Shown: positions 17,886 through 25,663 of the stretch, in pieces
Layout: each line of letters starts with the position of its first letter
Numbering within the stretch: position 1 is the stretch's first letter
From: CAYYJR01 sp964472305
Lineage (GTDB): Bacteria; Armatimonadota; Hebobacteria; CAIYQO01
Assembly: GCA_964472305.1 (NCBI GenBank)
Contig: CAYYJR010000005.1
Coordinates: forward strand, 152,145 to 216,144
Reading direction: 5' to 3'
Length of the DNA: 64,000 nucleotides
Made by a program: the position numbers and the translations under genes
The notes under the pieces: model-generated
Seen by the model: only the letters and a program-made list of their open reading frames with translations
Told to the model about the DNA's origin: nothing
Databases searched by the model: none

Positions 17886-19571
17886 TCACACCATCGCCAG
17901 TTCGTTCTCTTGCGCATACGTCGAGTAGTAATACGGCGTTTCCGCCTCGAACTCGGCGGCGCAGGTATCAACCATTTTGAATACGGGTTGAATGTTCCAT
18001 TGCGTGCGCAGCGTGCGCACGTCCGTCTCTTTGATGCCCCACAGATCAGCCAGGTAATTGTCGTTGAAACCTTGTTCCTTTGCGCGGCGAAGCAACGCTT
18101 CATCGGGCAGACCTTTGCAGGCGCGGAATTCCAGCTCCAGCATGACCAGGTTTTTCACTTTCTGCAGGAACCACGGATCCACGTAGGTGAGCTGGTGAAT
18201 CTCCTCCACGTCCATGCCGCGGCGGAAGGCTTCGCAGATGACGAACAGGCGCTGGTCGGTGGCATGTTTCAGCTCTTCCTCGATGCGCATCTCCGTCCAG
18301 TCGCTGACGCCTTTCAGGGTCAGCCCATAGACACCGATCTCCAGTGAACGCACCGCCTTCATCAACGCGCCTTCGAATGTGCGGTCGATGGACATCACCT
18401 CGCCGGTGGCTTTCATTTGCGTGCCCACGCGACGGTCGGCGAAATTGAACTTGTCGAACGGCCAGCGCGGAATCTTCAGCACCACGTAATCCAGCGCCGG
18501 CTCGAAGCAGGCCAGCGTGCGCTTGGTGACGGCATTCTGGATTTCGTCCAGGTGCAACCCCACGGCTATCTTCGCCGCCACCCGCGCGATCGGATAACCG
18601 GTAGCCTTGGAAGCGAGCGCGGAGGACCGGCTCACGCGCGGATTCACTTCGATGACAAAGTAGCGGAAGCTCTTCGGGTCCAGCGCCAACTGTACGTTGC
18701 ACCCACCTTCGATGCCCAGCGCGCGGATGATCTTCAGCGACGCGGTGCGCAGCATCTGGTATTCCTTGTCGCTAAGCGTCTGGCTGGGCGCGATGACGAT
18801 GGAATCGCCGGTGTGGATGCCCATCGGGTCGAAGTTTTCCATGTTACAGATGGTGATGCAGTTATCGGCTCCGTCGCGCATAACCTCGTATTCGACCTCT
18901 TTCCACCCCAACAGGTAGCGCTCCAACAGCAGTTGCTGGGTCATCGACATGCGGAAACCGCGCACGGAAATGTCGTGCAATTCCTCCCAGGAATAGGCGA
19001 TGCCGCCGCCGGTGCCGCCCAGCGTATAGGCGGGGCGCACGATGAGGGGGTAGGCGGGCAGGCCGGTCTGTCTCTCGAACTCCTCCAATTGCGCGGCGAA
19101 GGTCTTCACATCCTGCATGCTCTCCGCAATAGCGGATTCCGGCACCGGTTCGCCGATCTCCTGCATCAGGTTCTTGAAGTGCTCGCGGTCCTCGGCCTTC
19201 TCGATGGATTCCAGTGGCGTGCCCAGCAACTCGACGCAGTATTCCGTCAGGACGCCTTTCTTTGCCAGCTTGGTCGCCAGGTTTAAGCCGGTCTGTCCGC
19301 CCAGCGTGGGCAGCAATCCGTCGGGGCGCTCACGGGCGATGATTTTCGTCAGAAACTCCACGGTGAGCGGTTCCACATACACCTTGTCGGCCATGTTGGT
19401 GTCCGTCATGATGGTCGCCGGATTGCTGTTGACCAGCACCACCGACAATCCTTCCTCGCGCAGCGAGCGACACGCCTGCGTGCCGGCGTAGTCAAATTCC
19501 GCCGCCTGCCCGATGACGATCGGCCCGGAGCCGATGACCATGACTTTCTGCAAATCAGTGCGCTTTGGCAT
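17886..19571 (-). CDS. carB: Carbamoyl-phosphate synthase large chain, N-terminal half (split CarB)
   Basis: Carries the carboxyphosphate-forming ATP-grasp domain and the oligomerisation domain. It starts MPKRTDLQKVMVIGSGPIVI, contains GGTGGGIAYSWEEL in place of the usual glycine-rich ATP loop, and ends at PYYYSTYAQENELAMV, the same junction (~residue 550) at which full-length CarB passes into its second half. The stop is clean, so this is a real gene split and not a frameshift: two intact genes and 1.1 kb lie between the halves. It is 34 nt downstream of the Nudix/SEC-C gene. With carA and the C-half it should form glutamine-dependent CPSase. Confidence 0.95.
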   Translation of the reverse strand: MPKRTDLQKVMVIGSGPIVIGQAAEFDYAGTQACRSLREEGLSVVLVNSNPATIMTDTNMADKVYVEPLTVEFLTKIIARERPDGLLPTLGGQTGLNLATKLAKKGVLTEYCVELLGTPLESIEKAEDREHFKNLMQEIGEPVPESAIAESMQDVKTFAAQLEEFERQTGLPAYPLIVRPAYTLGGTGGGIAYSWEELHDISVRGFRMSMTQQLLLERYLLGWKEVEYEVMRDGADNCITICNMENFDPMGIHTGDSIVIAPSQTLSDKEYQMLRTASLKIIRALGIEGGCNVQLALDPKSFRYFVIEVNPRVSRSSALASKATGYPIARVAAKIAVGLHLDEIQNAVTKRTLACFEPALDYVVLKIPRWPFDKFNFADRRVGTQMKATGEVMSIDRTFEGALMKAVRSLEIGVYGLTLKGVSDWTEMRIEEELKHATDQRLFVICEAFRRGMDVEEIHQLTYVDPWFLQKVKNLVMLELEFRACKGLPDEALLRRAKEQGFNDNYLADLWGIKETDVRTLRTQWNIQPVFKMVDTCAAEFEAETPYYYSTYAQENELAMV

Positions 19572-19605
19572 GAAAAATCCTCAATCACATTTCCACGGGT
19601 TTCAC

Positions 19606-20154
19606 TTATCTTGCGTCCCATCCGCAACAGCCGCGGTAGGCATGTCCCGAGCCGCACGGGCACGACGCGTCTTCGATCAGCAATTCCAACGGGCGCAACG
19701 GCATGCCGTCCGCCCAGGCGCGGATCAGCGCCATCACTCCCAGCGTCGGCACCACGTCGCGCTCTTCCAATACCTCGCCGGCGGCGTCGCGGCTGAACCA
19801 GCGCGCTTGCGCGATATCCTCATGCAGCCGTTCGCCGGTCGCCTCGCCCACGCGTGTCCGCAGCACGAAGCGCAGCGCGAGCACCTCCGGTTTCGGCTCT
19901 TCCACCACGCTCGCCAGTTGTTGTTCGACCACCGGGTACCCGGTGCGCTCCGGCAGCATCCGCCGCGCGGTCTCCGTCACCGTGCCTTCCTCGACGGTCG
20001 CCGAGGGGAGCAGCCAGAACCCGGCGAAGCGCCCGCGTGCCAACTGCACCAGCAGCACCTGCGCGTCGCGCTCGGCCAGCGCGGTAACGATCACTCGCGT
20101 CTGCTGCGCGGGCGGTCGCCTATTCAGTTTGAATGAGTTCGCCCGATGGCCCAT
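19606..20154 (-). CDS. Degenerate Nudix-like domain fused to a SEC-C zinc motif
   Basis: Residues ~18-150 have a Nudix-like layout (TRVIVTALAERDAQVLLVQL, FAGFWLLPSA, EEGTVTETARRMLPERTGY). The REUxEExGU core of the Nudix box reads RMLPERTGY, so metal-binding glutamates are missing and hydrolase activity is doubtful. The C-terminus is a SEC-C motif with C165, C167, C176 and C177 (CPCGSGHAYRGCCG), a zinc knuckle known from SecA that binds ribosomes or proteins. It overlaps the preceding MNT/HEPN gene by 35 nt and precedes the carB N-half, so translation is probably coupled. Confidence 0.75.
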   Translation of the reverse strand: MGHRANSFKLNRRPPAQQTRVIVTALAERDAQVLLVQLARGRFAGFWLLPSATVEEGTVTETARRMLPERTGYPVVEQQLASVVEEPKPEVLALRFVLRTRVGEATGERLHEDIAQARWFSRDAAGEVLEERDVVPTLGVMALIRAWADGMPLRPLELLIEDASCPCGSGHAYRGCCGWDAR

Positions 20155-21064
20155 AATAATGTTCGAACAACCATTCCAGCATGAACGCCTTGAAATCCTG
20201 CATGATCTCGATGATCTGCCTCGCGTTCTCGTAGACTTCGATGGCGGTTACTTCCTCATACTGAAACATCAGCCGGTCGCGAATCTCCGCGCAGGTGGAC
20301 AGCTTTGCCGCCCGTTCGCGCGTGGCCAATCCGAACACCGGCATGTGCAGGAACAGGTCGCGATAATCGCGGGCGGACAACCGCATTTTGCGGTGCATCA
20401 CGCTCATGGTGATCAGGATTGCGCTCTGTACGCTTTTCAAAATATACGATTCAGCAAGCGACTTCGACGCCGTATCGTGCCCAAACTCGCTGAGATCCAG
20501 TTGCGTGATCCGCCGTAGTTCGCGGAGGTGCGACTCGATCATCTTCAGGTGCCGATAGATCGGCGTGATGAACTTCGGTATGCTCACCACCCACAACGGG
20601 CGATCCAGCGAGGGCGCCAATTGCGGCGGTTGCTCCTGCTTCACCCCGCTGATGCGCCGGCTGGCGTTCCACTCCAGAAAGACATTGTAGCGATACAGCC
20701 GATCGCGCTCCGCCGTATCCGTGCCGCCGTAGACAAGCTGGCCGTTGAAGGCCATCTCGCATGCTTCGCGATAATCCATGTGCTCGATATCCAGGAATTC
20801 CACCGCCTCGTTGCCGGCAAAATGCTTGCGTATCTTCCCCAGGCGTTTCTCGATGTGCTCGCCGGAGACGTTGCGCGTGAACACCAGCACCACCCGCGCA
20901 GTATCGGGACCGGCCAGTGGCATCTGCGCTTCCGCCGGGCCGGGCTGGAAATAAGCCAGGCGCAGTTCCGGCAAGCTTGACAGGTATGCGCGCATGCGCG
21001 GAATCAATGCATCCGGGATGACCGGCGCTTCTTCCGACGAGTGCTCTATCTGGTCGTGAGACAT
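20120..21064 (-). CDS. Fused MNT-like nucleotidyltransferase / HEPN (HepT-like) protein, active sites degenerate
   Basis: The 314-residue protein looks like the two halves of an MntA-HepT module joined in one chain. Residues ~20-135 follow the minimal nucleotidyltransferase pattern (EFLDIEHMDYREACEMAFNG, then GQLVYGG), but the GSxARG and DxD catalytic motifs are lost (DTARVVLVF). Residues ~170-300 follow the HEPN helical pattern; the RxxxxH RNase motif reads RDRLMF-QY (about 262-269), with His replaced by Phe while the Tyr that MntA modifies in HepT is kept. ATG 21064 is chosen for a GAGGAG site. It lies between carA and the Nudix/SEC-C gene. A domesticated toxin-antitoxin is an inference; family assignment is by pattern only. 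Confidence 0.6.
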   Translation of the reverse strand: MSHDQIEHSSEEAPVIPDALIPRMRAYLSSLPELRLAYFQPGPAEAQMPLAGPDTARVVLVFTRNVSGEHIEKRLGKIRKHFAGNEAVEFLDIEHMDYREACEMAFNGQLVYGGTDTAERDRLYRYNVFLEWNASRRISGVKQEQPPQLAPSLDRPLWVVSIPKFITPIYRHLKMIESHLRELRRITQLDLSEFGHDTASKSLAESYILKSVQSAILITMSVMHRKMRLSARDYRDLFLHMPVFGLATRERAAKLSTCAEIRDRLMFQYEEVTAIEVYENARQIIEIMQDFKAFMLEWLFEHYYGPSGELIQTE

Positions 21065-21147
21065 GGCGTTGACTCCTCTGTGACAATAACGCTTACATGT
21101 TGCGACAGCAGATGCGCACGGGGGTATACGCTCCTCCTTCACGGTTG

Positions 21148-22320
21148 TTATGTATTTGTCTGCGTGCTGGTGGCCGGAATGGCGGCTTTACGCTCCACCA
21201 TCAGGCGGACGAATTCGTCGAACATATACTCGGTATCTCGCGGGCCGCCACTGGCTTCCGGGTGAAATTGCATGGTCATAATTGGCAGCGTCTCATGCAC
21301 CATGCCTTCCACGGTGCCGTCATTCAGGTTCAGGTGCGACACCCGCAGTCCGCTGCTGGCAATGCTGTCGGCATCCACCGCATAGCCGTGGTTCTGCGCG
21401 GTAATGTGCACCTTGCCCGCGCGCACCAGGTCTTTGACCGGGTGGTTACTGCCGCGATGGCCGAATTTCAGCTTGAACGTGCGCCCGCCGAATACCCACG
21501 CCATCAACTGGTGACCCAGGCAGATGCCCAGGATCGGGCGCCCGCCGGTGACCACTTGCTCCATGCTGTGCATTGCGTAGCCCAGATTGGCCGGATCACC
21601 GGGGCCGGGCGAGAAGACGATGCCGTCGGGAGCGCCTTCCTGGATCATTGCCGGCGAGGCGTCGCAGGGCACCACGCGCACCTGGCAACCGCGAGTGGTC
21701 AGCAAACGCAGGATGTTGCGCTTAACACCGTAATCCACTACGGTCACCTTCAGCGGGGTGTCCGCCTGGTAGCGCCGCAGCGTGTCATACGGCGCCTGCA
21801 CCGGTTCGCTCCACGGGTAGACGCGCCCGGCGGAAACCTCTTTCACGAAGTCGAAGGTGCCGTAATTCGGCGCGTCGTCGATGCGCCGCCGCAGTTCCTC
21901 GACGGGCAGGTCGTCGCCACTCAGCGCGCCCATCATCACACCGTGCGAGCGGAGGATGCGGGTGAGCATGCGTGTATCCACCCCCGCGATGCCGGGAATG
22001 CCGCGCTCGCGCAGAAACGCGTCAAGCCGTCCCTCCGCACGCCAGTTGCTGTGCCGGTCGCAGAGTTGCTTCACCACGATTCCACGTACCTGCACCTGAT
22101 CGGACTCCCAATCCTCCGGCGTAATGCCGTAGTTGCCGATCAGCGGGTAGGTGAAGGTGAGAAGCTGTCCCCGGTAACTGGGATCCGTCACCATCTCTTG
22201 GTACCCGGTCATCGCGGTGTTGAACACCACTTCGCCGAGTGTCGTCACCGGCGCGCCAATCGAGTCGCCGGTGAAGACGGTTCCATCGGATAACATTAAC
22301 TTTGCGTTCATATCAGCCAT
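21148..22320 (-). CDS. carA: Carbamoyl-phosphate synthase small chain
   Basis: Glutamine amidotransferase subunit that supplies ammonia to CarB. The N-terminal CPSase_sm domain begins KLMLSDGTVFTGDSIG. The class I GATase triad is intact: C267 in GICLGHQL, H353 and E355 in QFHPEASGGP. Length 390 is slightly above usual. An ATG three codons inside (22311) is an equally good start. It follows pyrC by 56 nt and precedes the MNT/HEPN gene by 83 nt in the pyr operon. Confidence 0.97.
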   Translation of the reverse strand: MADMNAKLMLSDGTVFTGDSIGAPVTTLGEVVFNTAMTGYQEMVTDPSYRGQLLTFTYPLIGNYGITPEDWESDQVQVRGIVVKQLCDRHSNWRAEGRLDAFLRERGIPGIAGVDTRMLTRILRSHGVMMGALSGDDLPVEELRRRIDDAPNYGTFDFVKEVSAGRVYPWSEPVQAPYDTLRRYQADTPLKVTVVDYGVKRNILRLLTTRGCQVRVVPCDASPAMIQEGAPDGIVFSPGPGDPANLGYAMHSMEQVVTGGRPILGICLGHQLMAWVFGGRTFKLKFGHRGSNHPVKDLVRAGKVHITAQNHGYAVDADSIASSGLRVSHLNLNDGTVEGMVHETLPIMTMQFHPEASGGPRDTEYMFDEFVRLMVERKAAIPATSTQTNT

Positions 22321-22376
22321 CCCGTGGTTCGGGTTGCGTCGTAGAAGTCTTCCAGAGTGCAGACACGGTTGCCCAT

Positions 22377-23636
22377 TTAAAACAGCACTTCACCTTCTGC
22401 CATCACCAGCTTCCCGTTGGCGATGGTATACATCGGCTTGCCCTTGAACGTCATGCCGGCAAAGGGACAGTTGCGACCCTTGGAATAGAATTTGTCGGGA
22501 TCGACGGTCCAGACGGCGTTGGTATCGACCAGGGTTTTGCAATTTGCACTCAGATATCGATCATTGATTCGCGACATTGCTTGAACGAGTCGTGTAAAAC
22601 TCAACTCGCCGGAGTGTACCATTGACAGGCAAGCACCGAATGCCGTTTCCAATCCGATTACTCCGAATGGCGCTTCATCCCAACCTTGCGCCTTCTCGGC
22701 TGGAGTATGGGGGGCGTGATCCGTCGCGATATAGTCGATGGTGCCATCTGCCAGCGCCTTGCGCATCGCCAGCATATCAGCTCGACTGCGCAGTGGCGGA
22801 TTCATCTTCCAGTTCGGATCTCGTTCACCGTCGCGGAGTGGAATATCTTCATCGCACAACAGCAGGTGGTGCGGTGTAACTTCGGCAGTGACAAAGAAAC
22901 CAGCTTGCTTTGCTGCGTTGATCAATGATGCGCTTTCGGCAAGGCTGACGTGTTGGATATGCAACTTGCCCCATCGGGCTTCTTCCAATGCAGAAAGAGC
23001 AAACCGGATTAAATCCGGTTCACGAGCCATCGATAACCCATCGCCCAACACCGCACTCACACGTGCTGCCGAATGCGGAGTTTCTTCGCAATGCAAGTGT
23101 ATTTCGGCATCTGCGGCGTTAGCGGGATCATGTAATACAAGACGCCAAGCCTGAATGAGCAGTTCACGATCAACGATGGGTTCTCCATCGCTGCTTAAGA
23201 TGAAAGAGGCACCCCATTTTTCCATCAGCGCGGGAATGTCGACCAGTTCATCGCCACGCTGCCCATATGTCAGCGCGCATTTCGTTCTAGTCACTATCGG
23301 CAGGTGCAGGTTCTCGACATGCTGGTAGAAATGTGATACAGCGTCCGGCGAATCGATGGTGGGTCGTGTGTTCGGCTCACACCAGACGTGAGCATAACCA
23401 CCGGCTCCTGCTGCACGAGCGCCGGATAGCAAGTCTTCTTTATCGGTGAATCCCGGATCACGGAAATGGACATGTGGGTCGAAGAGCGGGGTGATCATTG
23501 TTAATCCTGTCCCATCGATCACCTGATCCCACTTGCCAATTTCAACTAATCCACGATCTCTTGGTTCCGGCCGATATACAAGGTAATCACTGACACTCCC
23601 CTGGTATTCAATGTTTTTAATCAGGATACCGGGCAT
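22377..23636 (-). CDS. pyrC: Dihydroorotase, class I
   Basis: Cyclises carbamoyl aspartate to dihydroorotate. Metal-binding DPHVHFRDPG near residue 60, EVTPHHLLL, KMNPPLR and ATDHAPHT are all present. ATG 23636 has an AGGAGG site and overlaps the end of pyrB by 16 nt, implying coupled translation. The gene is clearly AT-richer than its neighbours (hand counts of three 60-base lines gave 57, 47 and 53% GC, against 80% for one pyrB line), so it may have been replaced by transfer. No active-site residue looks lost. Confidence 0.95.
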   Translation of the reverse strand: MPGILIKNIEYQGSVSDYLVYRPEPRDRGLVEIGKWDQVIDGTGLTMITPLFDPHVHFRDPGFTDKEDLLSGARAAGAGGYAHVWCEPNTRPTIDSPDAVSHFYQHVENLHLPIVTRTKCALTYGQRGDELVDIPALMEKWGASFILSSDGEPIVDRELLIQAWRLVLHDPANAADAEIHLHCEETPHSAARVSAVLGDGLSMAREPDLIRFALSALEEARWGKLHIQHVSLAESASLINAAKQAGFFVTAEVTPHHLLLCDEDIPLRDGERDPNWKMNPPLRSRADMLAMRKALADGTIDYIATDHAPHTPAEKAQGWDEAPFGVIGLETAFGACLSMVHSGELSFTRLVQAMSRINDRYLSANCKTLVDTNAVWTVDPDKFYSKGRNCPFAGMTFKGKPMYTIANGKLVMAEGEVLF

Positions 23637-24730
23637 ACGACCTCCTGTGCCGCCTCGCAATACGCGCAGTGCACGGCGCCGTCGGCGCGGGTGAGGGCGT
23701 AGGGGGTGACGGCGGGTTCGGCGGTGGTGATGCAGCGCGGGTTGGCGCAGGTGAAGGCGTCGGGCAGCGGCAGCCAGGCATCGGCGTCGACGGGGTGGGG
23801 GGCACCGGCGATGGCGCGCAGGCCGAGTACGGCGGCGATGAGCGCCATGCGCACGGGCACGCCATACGCAGCCTGGCGGAAATAAGCGGCACGTGGGTCG
23901 CCATCCAGTGAGAAATCCAATTCGTCCACGCGAGGCAGCGGATGCAGCACGATGGTGTCCTCACGCACGCGCTCCAGCGTGCGGCGCGAAACCTGGTACG
24001 ACGAGCGCACGCGCTCGAACGCGGCGGCATCAACAAAGCGTTCCTTTTGCAGGCGAGTCACGTAAAGTACGTCGCATTCCCGCAACGGCGCCGTCTCCAG
24101 CGCGTCGTACTGGCTGATCTCGACGCCGTAGTGCTCTTCCAGCAGGCGGCGGAAGCTTTCCGGCAGCTCAAGGCCTTGTGGAGCGACACAGATCATGTGC
24201 GCGCCGAAGCGTGCCAGCCCCTGCACCAGCGAATGCACCGTGCGCCCGTGCTTCAGATCGCCGCAGAGTGCCACCGTGATACCGTGCAAGCGGCCCTTTT
24301 CCTTTATAATCGTATACAGGTCGAGCAGCGTCTGCGTCGGATGTTCGCGCGCGCCGTCGCCGGCGTTCAACACCGGCACGCCGGCGAAGTCGGCAGCCAC
24401 CCGCGCGGCACCTTCGCGGGGGTGGCGCAGCACGATCAGGTCGGTGTAGCTCTCCACGATGCGCACGGTGTCGGCCAGCGTTTCGCCTTTGGCGGCGGAG
24501 GATGCGCTGGGATCGGCCATGGTGATGACCTGCCCACCCAGCCGCAGCATGGCGGCTTCGAACGACATGCGCGTGCGCGTGCTCGGTTCATAGAAGAGGG
24601 TGGCCATCACCGCGTCGCGCCCAAGCGCCAACCGCCCGCGCGTGGCGTCAAACTCGGCCGCCAGCTCGAACAGTCCGAGGATTTCGACGTCGGAGAGGTC
24701 GCGAATGGAGATAAGATCACGTCCGGTCAT
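23621..24730 (-). CDS. pyrB: Aspartate carbamoyltransferase with a C-terminal PyrI-type zinc tail
   Basis: Makes carbamoyl aspartate from carbamoyl phosphate and aspartate. The catalytic signatures are intact: STRTR at 50-54, HPTQ at 130-133, HPLPR at 263-267. Ordinary PyrB ends near residue 310. Here ~55 residues follow, with C328-x4-C333-x21-C355-x2-C358 and the phrase CITTAEPAVTPYAL, which matches the zinc-binding C-terminal domain of the regulatory chain PyrI (C-x4-C-x23-C-x2-C in E. coli, CISHAEP). The nucleotide-binding allosteric domain of PyrI is absent. It overlaps pyrR by 14 nt and pyrC by 16 nt. Confidence 0.95.
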   Translation of the reverse strand: MTGRDLISIRDLSDVEILGLFELAAEFDATRGRLALGRDAVMATLFYEPSTRTRMSFEAAMLRLGGQVITMADPSASSAAKGETLADTVRIVESYTDLIVLRHPREGAARVAADFAGVPVLNAGDGAREHPTQTLLDLYTIIKEKGRLHGITVALCGDLKHGRTVHSLVQGLARFGAHMICVAPQGLELPESFRRLLEEHYGVEISQYDALETAPLRECDVLYVTRLQKERFVDAAAFERVRSSYQVSRRTLERVREDTIVLHPLPRVDELDFSLDGDPRAAYFRQAAYGVPVRMALIAAVLGLRAIAGAPHPVDADAWLPLPDAFTCANPRCITTAEPAVTPYALTRADGAVHCAYCEAAQEVVCPVS

Positions 24731-25277
24731 GGGGAACCTCTTCTTCCTGACGCACTACGCTGACCAGGTCGGCGTCGTCCGCTTCAATCAGGCGGACCAG
24801 CACGCGCTCGCTGTGCGCGGTGGGGATATTTTTCCCCACGTAATCGGGGCGGATGGGTAACTCGCGATGGCCGCGATCGATGAGCACGGCGAGTTGAATG
24901 CTGGAGGGACGACCGTGCTCCACCAGCGCGTCGAGCGCGGCACGCACGGTGCGGCCGGTGCAGATAACATCATCCACCAGCACCACGCGCAAGCCGGTCA
25001 GCGTGAGCGGGATGCGGGTTTGGCGCGCGCCGGGATCAACGTGGCCGTCGTCGCGATGCAGCGAGATATCCAGCTCGCCCACCGGCACCTGCAACCCTTC
25101 GAAGCGGGCAATGTGGGCGGCCAGGCGTCGGGCCAGCGGAATACCGCGTGTATGCAATCCGACCAGCACCAGGTCGCCGGCGCCGCGATTGCGCTCGATG
25201 ATTTCGTGCGCGATGCGCGTCAGCGCACGGCCGATATCCTGGGCATCCAGAATCTGCCGCTCGCATCCACCAGGCAC
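24717..25277 (-). CDS. pyrR: PyrR, uracil-sensing attenuation regulator / UPRTase-like
   Basis: RNA-binding regulator of pyrimidine operons, often with uracil phosphoribosyltransferase activity. The PRPP-binding loop VVLVDDVICTGRTVRAALD is intact, and the N-terminus shows the family phrase RALTRIAHEIIERN. I place the start at GTG 25277 (186 residues). An in-frame ATG at 25304 lies in the loop of the leader terminator and lacks a ribosome site, while the GTG is preceded by GGGAAGG with a seven-T spacer. That GGGAAGG is also the 3' arm of the terminator. First gene of the operon, overlapping pyrB by 14 nt. Confidence 0.93.
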   Translation of the reverse strand: MPGGCERQILDAQDIGRALTRIAHEIIERNRGAGDLVLVGLHTRGIPLARRLAAHIARFEGLQVPVGELDISLHRDDGHVDPGARQTRIPLTLTGLRVVLVDDVICTGRTVRAALDALVEHGRPSSIQLAVLIDRGHRELPIRPDYVGKNIPTAHSERVLVRLIEADDADLVSVVRQEEEVPHDRT

Positions 25278-25314
25278 AAAAAAACCTTCCCGTGCAATAG
25301 TCATCGGGAAGGGT
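25278..25314 (-). terminator. PyrR-controlled attenuator terminator
   Basis: On the minus strand CCTTCCCG (plus 25305-25312) pairs with CGGGAAGG (plus 25285-25292) through a 12-base loop and is followed by seven T (25278-25284). The alternative antiterminator uses ACCCTTC (plus 25308-25314), which includes the 5' arm, pairing with GAAGGGT at plus 25352-25358. Three structures are thus mutually exclusive, as in Bacillus-type PyrR attenuation. The GTG of pyrR starts directly after the T-run. Confidence 0.85.
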
Positions 25315-25351
25315 CCTTATGCAGTTGCAGTTGTAGCGAAGCCACGAGTCC

Positions 25352-25386
25352 ACCCTTCGCAGTCTCACGGGACTGCCCTTAAAAGG
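25352..25386 (-). promoter_or_regulatory. PyrR-binding anti-antiterminator RNA
   Basis: The minus-strand RNA forms GCAGTC-(CCGTGA)-GACTGC (plus 25359-25376), closed by an outer CCTT/AAGG helix with an internal bulge (to 25386 and 25354). The sequence around CAGTCCCGTGAGACTG resembles the PyrR binding-loop consensus seen in Bacillus and Thermus leaders. Binding of PyrR with UMP would hold GAAGGG in this hairpin and allow the terminator to form. Confidence 0.8.
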
Positions 25387-25397
25387 TCGGATACCCT

Positions 25398-25426
25398 ATA
25401 CTACCAAATCAGCCCGGCACCGTCAA
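25398..25426 (-). promoter_or_regulatory. Promoter of the pyr operon
   Basis: On the minus strand TTGACG (plus 25421-25426), a 17-nt spacer and TAGTAT (plus 25398-25403). Transcription would start near 25391, just ahead of the PyrR-binding hairpin. Confidence 0.75.
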
Positions 25427-25663
25427 GGCCGGATGCGCCTTTTTCGGGGGAAGCGGTTAGTATTGCAGCAGAGCCTTCCATTTCAATCAAGCATGGAATC
25501 AAAACGGGATCGGAGCATTCGTGTCCGTGATTATTGTCCGCTGGCATCCCGGTTACCCCTGATCGGGTCGGTGACTCGATCAGGCGACTCGAACGGAATC
25601 GTATCCTTTTGAGAACAGACGCCTTTTATCTGTTTGATTCGAGCAGAGGCCAGCGTCGATGAG

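Larger units (their letters stand above)
25278..25663. other. Intergenic region with the pyr leader
   Basis: The 25278-25426 part is the pyr operon leader and promoter. The remainder (25427-25663), downstream of the metzincin-like gene, contains an 8-bp inverted repeat CCTGATCG/CGATCAGG (25558-25565, 25577-25584) with an 11-nt centre and no T-run. I see no gene there. Confidence 0.5.

Noticed and set aside
20120..21064. Functional MntA-HepT toxin-antitoxin system
   Set aside because: Both active-site motifs are altered, and the two domains are one chain, so an active toxin-antitoxin pair is unlikely; kept only as a degenerate fusion.
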